64,000 bases of DNA from Streptosporangium brasiliense (GTDB taxonomy: Bacteria; Actinomycetota; Actinomycetes; Streptosporangiales; Streptosporangiaceae). Made by a program: the position numbers and the translations under genes. Below are positions 7,327-14,001 of the stretch, piece after piece. The DNA lies in the NCBI RefSeq assembly GCF_030811595.1, contig NZ_JAUSRB010000002.1, positions 3,782,001 to 3,846,000 on the forward strand. Reading direction: 5' to 3'. A model generated the notes under the pieces. It was not told the origin of the DNA. It ran no database searches and worked only from the letters and a program-made list of their open reading frames with translations. Numbering within the stretch: position 1 is the stretch's first letter; every line of letters begins with the position of its first letter.

Positions 7327-8357
7327 GTCCTGCTCGGTTCGGTCTGGATGGCGGTGGTGGGATGCGGTGCCCAGCCGAGCGCGGGCGCGACCTCGGTCGC
7401 GAGCAGCTCGATGGAGCGGAGGATGAGCGGATGCGGCGGGTCGACCGAGTGCACCTGGAAGACCAGATCGGTCACCCGGTCGAGCGTCGGGTCGGCGCCG
7501 AGGCCCGCGATGACCTCCTGCGGCGTCCCCAGATGGACGTCGAAGGCGGGGATGAGCTCGTCGAGCCCGCCGTCGGGCACCGGGAAACCCGCCGCCCTGA
7601 ACTGGCGGGCGGCGCGGGCCAGCCCGATCTCGGCGTGGCGCAGCGCCTCCGCGCGGCTGTCGGCCACGAAGGCCGTCCGCGAGGCCATGACCCGCGGCGT
7701 CGCCCCGGACGGCAGGTTCTCGTAGTAGGCGTCCACGATGGGCCGCTGGATCTCCGCGAGTGTCGCGTGCGGAGCGTCCTCGGGGCGCGGCTGGGTGCGC
7801 GAGAGCATGAGGCCGTTGCCGGCCCGGCCGGCGCGGGCCCCGCCGCTCACCGAGAAGGTCGCCTCCCAGACGGCGCCGGGAAGGCGCGGTGCCGGCGGGT
7901 AGAGCCTGCTGCCCCCGCCGAGGGCACGCCCCGACCAGGCGTCGAGGAGCACCGCGAGATGTTCGGCGTAGGTGGCCGAACGGGCCGCGCTGTCCTGTCC
8001 GAAGGCGGCGAACGACGACGGCGTGCCGCCGCTGCCCACCCCCACCTCCAGCCGGCCGCCCGAGAGCAGGTCGAGCACGGCCGTGTCCTCGGCGACGCGG
8101 ACCGGATTCTCCAGGGGCAGCGTGATGATGCCGGTGCCGAGGCGGATGCGGCTGGTCCGCGCCGCCACGTCGGCGAGGAACACCAGCGGCGCCGGCAGCC
8201 CTCCCTCGGCCTCGTCGAAGTGGTGCTGGGCCACCCAGGCCGTGTCGAACCCGACGGCCTCGGCGTGCCTGATCTGCTCGGCGGCGAGCCGGTAGCGCTC
8301 ACCGGCCGGCACGTCGTCGAGCAGGCGGGTGAAGAAACCGAGCCGGCGGCCGATCAT
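7323..8357 (-). CDS. Luciferase-like FMN-dependent monooxygenase (KPN_01858-like)
   Basis: 344 residues of the bacterial luciferase-like (LLM) TIM-barrel family. Recognisable stretches are IRHAEAVGFDTAWVAQHHFDE near the N-terminus and SRIRLGTGIITLPLENPVRVAED around residue 90-115. The enzyme should use reduced FMN and oxygen to cleave or oxidise a small organic substrate. The subgroup found with this ABC importer and the CMD/AhpD pair has no established substrate; related LLM enzymes desulfonate organosulfur compounds. ATG 8357 overlaps the ATPase stop (ATGA), so it is tightly coupled to the importer. Confidence 0.85.
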   Translation of the reverse strand: MIGRRLGFFTRLLDDVPAGERYRLAAEQIRHAEAVGFDTAWVAQHHFDEAEGGLPAPLVFLADVAARTSRIRLGTGIITLPLENPVRVAEDTAVLDLLSGGRLEVGVGSGGTPSSFAAFGQDSAARSATYAEHLAVLLDAWSGRALGGGSRLYPPAPRLPGAVWEATFSVSGGARAGRAGNGLMLSRTQPRPEDAPHATLAEIQRPIVDAYYENLPSGATPRVMASRTAFVADSRAEALRHAEIGLARAARQFRAAGFPVPDGGLDELIPAFDVHLGTPQEVIAGLGADPTLDRVTDLVFQVHSVDPPHPLILRSIELLATEVAPALGWAPHPTTAIQTEPSRT

Positions 8358-9958
8358 CCTGCCGCCTCCGCGGTCGCGCCCGGGATGGCCGCCAGCAGCT
8401 CGCGGGTGTAGTCGTGCCGCGGGCCGGTGAAGACCTGTCGCGTGTTTCCGGATTCCACAATGCGTCCTTTGTTCATGACCGACACGGTGTGCGAGATCTG
8501 CCGCACCACGGACAGGTCGTGAGAGATGAACAGGTAGGTGAGCCCGAGGTCGCGCTGGAGCGCTCCGAGCAGGTCGAGGATCTGCGCCTGCACGCTCACG
8601 TCGAGCGCGGAGACCGCCTCGTCGAGCACGACCACCTCCGGGTCGACGGCCAGCGCGCGGGCGATGGCCACGCGCTGCCGCTGGCCGCCGGACAGCTCCC
8701 GCGGCCTGCGGGTGAGCACGCTCGACGGCAGGGCGACCCGGTCGAGGAGGTCGCGCACCCGGATGCCGCGCGAGGCCCGGTCGCCGATCCGGAAGTTGCG
8801 CAGCGGCTCCTCCACGATCTCGGCGACCGGCTGCCGCGGGTCGAGCGAGCCGGTCGGGTTCTGGTAGACGAGCTGGACGCGGCGGCGGAGCCCGCGCAGC
8901 GCGTCGCCGCGCAGGCCGGCCGTCTCGATCCCGCCGACCGTCACCGACCCGGAGGTGGGGTCGGCGAACCGCACGACCATGCGGGCCGTGGTCGTCTTGC
9001 CGGACCCCGACTCCCCGACGAGCGCGTGCGTCGTGCCGCGCGGCACCTCGAACGACACCCCGTCGACCGCGCGGAAGGGCCGTCTCCGGACGCGGAACTC
9101 CTTGACCAGGTCGCGGACGACGACGGCGGCCTCCCGGGGGGAGGTCTCCGGGGGCGGGGCCCGGAACTCCCGCACCGACAGCGCGGGGGCGTCGCTCAGC
9201 AACCGTCTCGTGTATCCGGCCTCCGGGGCCGCTGTCACAGCCCCCGTCGCGCCCTGCTCCTCGATCCGCCCGTCCTTCATGACGATGAGCCGGTCCGACC
9301 GGTCCGCCGCGACACCGAGGTCGTGGGTCACCAGCAGCACCGCCGTGCCGGACTCCGCGCGGAGCCCGTCGATGAGGTCGAGGATGCGCCGCTGCACGGT
9401 GGCGTCCAGCGCGCTCGTCGGCTCGTCGGCGATGATGAGCCGCGGTTCGAGCGCGATGGCGATGGCGATGAGCACCCGCTGGCGCATGCCGCCGGACAGC
9501 TCGTGCGGGAACTGCCGGGCGCGCGTCTCCGGATCGGACAGCCCGACGCGGGCGAGCAGCTCGACGACCCGGCGCGAGATCGCCCGCCGGTCGCCGCGCC
9601 GGTGGATGCGCAGGGCCTCACCGATCTGGGCGCCGACGGTCTTGACCGGGTTCAGGGAGTTGGACGGATCCTGCGGGATCAGCCCGATCTGGGCGCCCCG
9701 CACCGACTCCAGCCGGCGCGACGGCCAGCCGGCGATGTCCGTGCCGTCCAGCAGGATCCGCCCGGAGTCGACGGACCCGTTCGGCGGCAGCAGCCCGAGG
9801 ATCGCGTGCGCCGTGGTCGACTTGCCGGACCCGGACTCGCCGACGACCGCCACCACCTCACCGGGTTCGACGGTGAAGGAGATCCCCTCGACCGCCTGGA
9901 GCGCGCGCGGGCCGGTCCGGTAGGAGACCGCGAGGTCGCGCACGTCGAGCAGGCTCAT
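8354..9958 (-). CDS. Oligopeptide-type ABC transporter ATPase, two fused nucleotide-binding domains
   Basis: 534 residues containing two complete ABC domains (DppD and DppF equivalents in one chain). Domain 1 has Walker A GESGSGKST, signature LSGGMRQRV and Walker B LIIADEPTSALD. Domain 2 has GESGSGKTT, LSGGQRQRV and VVVLDEAVSALD. It energises import by the two permeases encoded directly upstream. The start is ATG 9958, four bases overlapping the permease stop; longer in-frame sequence upstream belongs to the shadow of the permease gene. Fused ATPases are common for this importer class in actinomycetes. Confidence 0.92.
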   Translation of the reverse strand: MSLLDVRDLAVSYRTGPRALQAVEGISFTVEPGEVVAVVGESGSGKSTTAHAILGLLPPNGSVDSGRILLDGTDIAGWPSRRLESVRGAQIGLIPQDPSNSLNPVKTVGAQIGEALRIHRRGDRRAISRRVVELLARVGLSDPETRARQFPHELSGGMRQRVLIAIAIALEPRLIIADEPTSALDATVQRRILDLIDGLRAESGTAVLLVTHDLGVAADRSDRLIVMKDGRIEEQGATGAVTAAPEAGYTRRLLSDAPALSVREFRAPPPETSPREAAVVVRDLVKEFRVRRRPFRAVDGVSFEVPRGTTHALVGESGSGKTTTARMVVRFADPTSGSVTVGGIETAGLRGDALRGLRRRVQLVYQNPTGSLDPRQPVAEIVEEPLRNFRIGDRASRGIRVRDLLDRVALPSSVLTRRPRELSGGQRQRVAIARALAVDPEVVVLDEAVSALDVSVQAQILDLLGALQRDLGLTYLFISHDLSVVRQISHTVSVMNKGRIVESGNTRQVFTGPRHDYTRELLAAIPGATAEAAG

Positions 9959-10764
9959 GGGTTCTCCCGTCCCATCGATCGGCTGATCCGGCTGGCGGCC
10001 AGCACCACCGACACCACGACGGCGCCCGGCAGCGAGGTCAGCCACCAGGAGGTCGCCAGGTAGTTGCGCCCCTCCGAGACGAGCAGTCCCCACTCAGGGG
10101 TGGGCGGCTCGGCGCCGTAGCCGAGGAACCCGAGGGTGGAGATGGCCAGGATCGCGGTGCCGAACTGCAGGGCGGCGAGCGCGATGACGGGGCCGAGCGA
10201 GTTGGGCAGCACGTGGCGTCCCAGGACGGCCGCGAACCGGCCGCCGCTGCCGAACGCGGCCTCGACGTAGTCGGTCCGCCGGACCCGGACGACCTCCGAG
10301 CGGACCAGGCGGGCGAAGGCCGCGACCGAGCCGACACCCACCGCGATCGCGACGTTGACGGTGCCGGGGCCGAGCAGGATGATCATGGTGAGGGCGAGGA
10401 GCAGGCCCGGCACCGAGAGCAGCACGTCGATCCCGCGCATGATGAGCGCGTCGAGCACGCCGCCCGTCGACCCGGCGAGCAGGCCGAGCAGCGTGCCCAG
10501 CACCAGGCCGACCCCGACCGCGACAGACGCCCCGGACAGGGAGTGGACGGCCCCGTACACCACGCGGGTGAACAGGTCGCGGCCCACGGCGTCGGTGCCG
10601 AACAGGTGGTCCGGGCCGGGGCCCCGCAGTTTCTCCGCCGGGACGCCCGCGATCGGGTCGTCCGCGGTGAACAGTCCGGGCACGACGGCCCAGAGCACGA
10701 CGACGGCGATCACGAGCCAGGCGAGCACCAGGCCCACGTCCGGACGGCGGGATGCGATCCTCAT
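9955..10764 (-). CDS. Oligopeptide-type ABC permease (DppC-like)
   Basis: 269 residues with about six membrane spans. The conserved N-terminal motif DHLFGTDAVGRDLFTRVVYGA is that of the second permease of Dpp/Opp/nickel importers, and an EAA-like cytoplasmic loop follows (YVEAAFGSGGRFAAVLGRHVLPN). It pairs with the 10761-11705 permease to form the channel. Start and stop overlap both neighbours by 4 bases. Confidence 0.92.
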   Translation of the reverse strand: MRIASRRPDVGLVLAWLVIAVVVLWAVVPGLFTADDPIAGVPAEKLRGPGPDHLFGTDAVGRDLFTRVVYGAVHSLSGASVAVGVGLVLGTLLGLLAGSTGGVLDALIMRGIDVLLSVPGLLLALTMIILLGPGTVNVAIAVGVGSVAAFARLVRSEVVRVRRTDYVEAAFGSGGRFAAVLGRHVLPNSLGPVIALAALQFGTAILAISTLGFLGYGAEPPTPEWGLLVSEGRNYLATSWWLTSLPGAVVVSVVLAASRISRSMGRENP

Positions 10765-11705
10765 GCGGCCGCACCGACCTTCGCCTTGAGCCGCGGGTTG
10801 AGCACCGGGAAGAGCAGGTCGACCACCAGGTTGACCAGCACGAAGACGGCGGTCGCGAGCACGACGACGGCCAGCATCACCGGCGTGTCCTGCGCGTTGA
10901 CCGCCTGCTCGGTGAGGCGGCCGACGCCGTTGCGGCCGAAGACCGTCTCGGTGACGACCGACCCGGCGATGAGCTCGCCGAAGGTCAGGCCGGCGATCGT
11001 CAGCGTCGGCGGCAGCGCGTTGCGCGCCACGTGCCGCCACAGGATCCACCGGCGCGAGGCCCCCTTGGCCGCGACGACCGGGACGAACGGCTGGCTCTGG
11101 ACCTGGTCGAGGCTGCGGGCCAGCACCTGCGCGATCGGCGCCGAGATCGGTATGGCCAGGGTCAGGACCGGCAGGATGAGCTGCTGCACCCCGTCGCCCC
11201 CGATGACCGGCACCAGCTTGAGCCGGAAGGAGAACACCTGGATCAGGAGGATGCCGAGCCAGAAGGCGGGGATCGAGACGCACAGCGACGGTACGGCCAG
11301 CAGCGCGCCGCGGACCCAGTCCAGCCGGGTGTGGCTCGCGGCGAACGCGATCAGCACGGCGATCAGCACGGCCAGGGTGAACCCGGCGGTGGCCAGCCCG
11401 GCCGTCTCCGGCAGCGCCTCGGCCAGCCGCTCGACCACCGGCGTGCCCGTGTCGACGGAGTAGCCGAAGCCGCCGCGCAGGAAGCCGAGCATCGTGTGCA
11501 GGTAGCCGGTGATCGCGGGCGCGTCGTCGCCGTAGTAGGCGCGGATCTCGGCGATCTGCGCGGGGGACAGGCCCAGCTCGGGGTTCTGGAACTTGATCAG
11601 GATCGAGTCGCCCGGCAGGATCTGCAGCAGCACGTAGCTGACGGTGAAGGCGGCCCACAGCACCAGGACCGCCTGTCCTGTCCGCAGCAGGAGATATCTG
11701 GTCAT
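10761..11705 (-). CDS. Oligopeptide-type ABC permease (DppB-like)
   Basis: 314 residues. It begins with the typical first membrane span of DppB proteins (YLLLRTGQAVLVLWAAFTVS), then a periplasmic loop and five further spans. The C-terminal part ETVFGRNGVGRLTEQAV...DTPVMLAVVV is diagnostic of the family. It is the first permease of the importer and follows the binding protein gene with an ATGA overlap. Confidence 0.92.
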   Translation of the reverse strand: MTRYLLLRTGQAVLVLWAAFTVSYVLLQILPGDSILIKFQNPELGLSPAQIAEIRAYYGDDAPAITGYLHTMLGFLRGGFGYSVDTGTPVVERLAEALPETAGLATAGFTLAVLIAVLIAFAASHTRLDWVRGALLAVPSLCVSIPAFWLGILLIQVFSFRLKLVPVIGGDGVQQLILPVLTLAIPISAPIAQVLARSLDQVQSQPFVPVVAAKGASRRWILWRHVARNALPPTLTIAGLTFGELIAGSVVTETVFGRNGVGRLTEQAVNAQDTPVMLAVVVLATAVFVLVNLVVDLLFPVLNPRLKAKVGAAA

Positions 11706-13360
11706 CGGCCTGTCTGATCCGACAGCCAGACCGAGTAGAAGACCGGCCGGGCGACCGCCTCGAAGGTGACGCCCCGCACGTACGGCGCGGCGCCGTACAC
11801 CTGCGGCTCCTCGAACAGCGGGATCGCGTAGCCCTGGTCGACCACGTAGCGCTGGATCTCGGCGACCTTCGCGTTGCGCGCGGTCCTGTCGGCGGCCGCG
11901 GACTCCTGCTCCAGCAGGCGGTCCAGTTTGGGGTCGTCGGAGAGGATGACGTCGCGGTTCTTGGTGTGGAAGTGGCTCTTGATCACGTCCTGGTCGGCAC
12001 GGCCGACCATGGAGTGCGCGATGGCCGTCTTCTCCGCGTTCTTGATGTCCACCGCCTGCGTGCCGGCGTCGGCGGGCCGGATCTCCAGCTTCACGCCGAT
12101 CTTGGCCCACTGCTGGGCGACCAGTTCGAGCGTCTGCTTCGACAGCGGCTGCGGGCCGGAGACGAAGACGCCCAGCGTCAGCTCCCGCCCGTCCTTCCGG
12201 CGGACGCCGCCGGCGCCGCGGGCCCAGCCGGCCTCCTCCAGCAGCGCGTTGGCCCTGTCCGGGTCGTAGGCCAGCTTCCCGGACAGGTCGACGTAGCCCT
12301 GCGCCAGATGGCTGAGCACGGAGGTCGCGACCGGGTAGCCCGGGGTGAACAGGGTGTCCACGACCTCCTTGGCGTCGGTGCCGGCCTGCAGCGCCCTGCG
12401 GACCTTGACGTCACTCAGGATGCTGTTGGCCGGCCGCAGGTAGAGGCCGTTGTTGACGCCCCGGGTCGGTTCCGCGTAGACGGTGAAACCGGCGTTCTTC
12501 ACCGTCTCCTCGTCGTACGCCTGCACGTAGCGCACATAGTCGGCCTGCCCGGAGGTCAGTGCGCCGACACGCACGTTGTCCTCCGGCGTCACGATCATCT
12601 TGACCGCGTCGAGGTAGGCGCGCCCTTGGTGCGCCGAGGACGCCGGCGCCCAGTCGTAGTCCTTACGGACGGCCAGGTCGATCTCCTTGTCGACGACCTG
12701 GCGGGCCACGGTGAACGGCCCGGAGCCGACGATGTTCTTGAGCTGGCACTGCTCCTCGTAGGGGCGCGAGATCGTCGACTTGGCCACGAGGCCGGCGCCG
12801 ACGACCGAGGTGCCCTGGAGGAAGCCGGGGGAGGGCTGCTTGAAGAAGAACTTCACGGTGCGCGGGTCGACGACCTGGCTGCGGTCGTAGTTGTTCACGA
12901 ACTCGGCCGGCGGCAGCTTCAGGTCCGGGTCGCCGAGGCCGTAGACGTCGAAGTTCGCGGCGACGGCCGACGCGTCGAGCGGGCTGCCGTCACTGAAGGT
13001 CACGCCCTCGCGGAGGTGGAAGGTGTATTCGGTGGCGTCGGCGTTGACCTCCCAGGAGGTGGCGATCCACGGCTCGATCTCCAGCGTCTTGGGGTTCTGC
13101 CAGGTGAGCTTGTCGGTGAGCTGGTTGAGCACGCCGCCGTTCGGGTAGAAGCCCGCGGCCGGCAGGTAGAGGCAGGTCGGTGCCTGGTGCTCCAGGTATG
13201 TCAGCGTGCCCCCGTACACCGGTCCGCCGGAGGCCTTCGCGCCGCTGGGCGCGCTCTCCCCGCCGCAGGCGCCGAGGAGCCCCACGGCGGCGAGCACGGC
13301 GGCGCTCGCCATCGCTGTGGACCGCAGTCTGGATGATGGCATGGGGTTATCGCCCTTCAT
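11702..13360 (-). CDS. Substrate-binding lipoprotein of the oligopeptide-type importer (KPN_01854-like)
   Basis: About 552 residues of the SBP_bac_5 family. Signal peptide with lipobox LLGAC (Cys near residue 32), then GGTLTYLEHQAPTCLYLP and the long DppA-like fold. It would be anchored outside the membrane and deliver substrate to the DppBC-like permeases. ATG 13360 is preferred because AAAGG lies 9-13 bases upstream on the minus strand; ATG 13342 is possible. It is the first gene of the operon. The subgroup occurs with luciferase-like monooxygenases; the ligand is unknown, possibly an organosulfur compound or small peptide. Confidence 0.87.
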   Translation of the reverse strand: MKGDNPMPSSRLRSTAMASAAVLAAVGLLGACGGESAPSGAKASGGPVYGGTLTYLEHQAPTCLYLPAAGFYPNGGVLNQLTDKLTWQNPKTLEIEPWIATSWEVNADATEYTFHLREGVTFSDGSPLDASAVAANFDVYGLGDPDLKLPPAEFVNNYDRSQVVDPRTVKFFFKQPSPGFLQGTSVVGAGLVAKSTISRPYEEQCQLKNIVGSGPFTVARQVVDKEIDLAVRKDYDWAPASSAHQGRAYLDAVKMIVTPEDNVRVGALTSGQADYVRYVQAYDEETVKNAGFTVYAEPTRGVNNGLYLRPANSILSDVKVRRALQAGTDAKEVVDTLFTPGYPVATSVLSHLAQGYVDLSGKLAYDPDRANALLEEAGWARGAGGVRRKDGRELTLGVFVSGPQPLSKQTLELVAQQWAKIGVKLEIRPADAGTQAVDIKNAEKTAIAHSMVGRADQDVIKSHFHTKNRDVILSDDPKLDRLLEQESAAADRTARNAKVAEIQRYVVDQGYAIPLFEEPQVYGAAPYVRGVTFEAVARPVFYSVWLSDQTGR

Positions 13361-13440
13361 GAGCAGGAGACCTTTGTGAACGGGGGCGGGCGGTCGGCCG
13401 TACGGCACCGCCACGCGGCGGCCGGCGGTGCCGGGGACGC

Positions 13441-13537
13441 GAGGGGAGGGGGATCGGAGGTGGGAGTGAGAAGAGAAGCGAGAGAAGAGAAGCGGCAAGA
13501 CAGGCAACAAGAGAAGGGAAGCGAGAAGAGGAGAGGG
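13441..13537 (-). promoter_or_regulatory. Pyrimidine-rich 5' leader segment before the importer operon
   Basis: On the transcribed (minus) strand this stretch of about 97 bases is almost all C and U, with few G, inside a genome where such runs are rare. It lies between the candidate leader peptide stop (13592) and the binding-protein start (13360). An unstructured C-rich, G-poor leader is what a Rho-utilisation site looks like, so it could couple leader-peptide translation to termination. It could equally be a protein- or anti-Shine-Dalgarno-related element. Confidence 0.5.
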
Positions 13538-13591
13538 GCGCGGCGGCAGCGGACGGCCGGCGGTCTGCCGGACTCCGGGACCCGCGGGGCC

Positions 13592-13714
13592 TCAGCTACA
13601 GGAGGAGCCCCGACAGCTCGTGGTGCGGCGGCGCCGCATGCTGGTGTCGTCCCGCGCCGGGAGCGGACGCGCTCTGCGCTCCGCCGCCATGCGGTGGTTG
13701 GTGCTGCCGGTCAT
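13592..13714 (-). CDS. Candidate leaderless Cys-containing leader peptide (40 residues)
   Basis: Open frame from ATG 13714 to TGA 13592-13594. A -10-like TATTGT (13722-13727, minus strand) ends 7 bases before the ATG, so transcription could begin at the start codon. Two further in-frame ATGs occur, the last (13639) giving MRRRRTTSCRGSSCS. The Arg-rich body and Cys codons just before the stop resemble actinomycete leader peptides that attenuate sulfur-metabolism operons in response to cysteine. The stop lies about 230 bases before the binding-protein gene. Expression is unproven. Confidence 0.5.
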   Translation of the reverse strand: MTGSTNHRMAAERRARPLPARDDTSMRRRRTTSCRGSSCS

Positions 13715-13721
13715 AAAAACC

Positions 13722-13746
13722 ACAATATCCTACCTGAAGAGTAGGA
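13722..13746 (-). promoter_or_regulatory. Promoter with overlapping inverted repeat for the importer operon
   Basis: TCCTAC (13728-13733) and GTAGGA (13741-13746) form a perfect 6-bp inverted repeat with a 7-bp spacer. It sits immediately upstream of, and partly over, the -10 candidate TATTGT (13722-13727, minus strand). That placement fits a repressor operator. No consensus -35 is clear. It lies in a locally AT-rich island. Confidence 0.45.
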
Positions 13747-13893
13747 AAAAGCCTGTCCGCATGTTGAGACGTCGCAGGTCAACTGCCATGGAGTGCACGC
13801 AGATCGTTTCAAGGCGGGATCAGCAAGTGGCACGGACGGGCTGTTTCCGGGACCGGGAGGCGGTGCGGGCCGGTTGGGTCGCGGGCGCCCCTA

Positions 13894-13980
13894 TTGACAC
13901 GGCCGGAGCGGGCCCAAGACACTCGCCGGAAACGAGCTCAGGGTCCGCGTATCCGGACCGGCTTGTTGTAAACGTTTACA
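13894..13980 (+). promoter_or_regulatory. Promoter region with LacI-type operator before the secreted esterase
   Basis: TTGACA at 13894-13899 is a good -35 candidate; AAGACA about 16 bases later is a weak -10. At 13967-13980 lies a perfect 14-bp palindrome, TGTAAACGTTTACA, with the central CG typical of LacI/GalR-family operators. It ends 21 bases before the esterase ATG, so a bound repressor would block initiation or early elongation. The regulator is not adjacent; the LacI protein at 29566 probably prefers a different palindrome. Confidence 0.7.
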
Positions 13981-14001
13981 GCACTATCGAGGAGTGACCC
14001 G

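Larger units (their letters stand above)
7243..7356 (-). repeat. 38-bp tandem repeat at a gene junction, three copies
   Basis: Units begin GTGCTCATGTCCTGCTCGGT on the plus strand at 7243, 7281 and 7319. The first two are identical over 38 bases; the third matches for its first 20 bases and then diverges into the monooxygenase coding sequence. The repeat multiplies the ATGA junction between the monooxygenase and CMD genes and creates the two minicistrons. It is a likely slippage hotspot. Confidence 0.92.

Noticed and set aside
7243..7356. 38-bp repeats considered as a CRISPR fragment
   Set aside because: The copies are directly adjacent with no spacers and lie across a gene junction; no cas genes are present.
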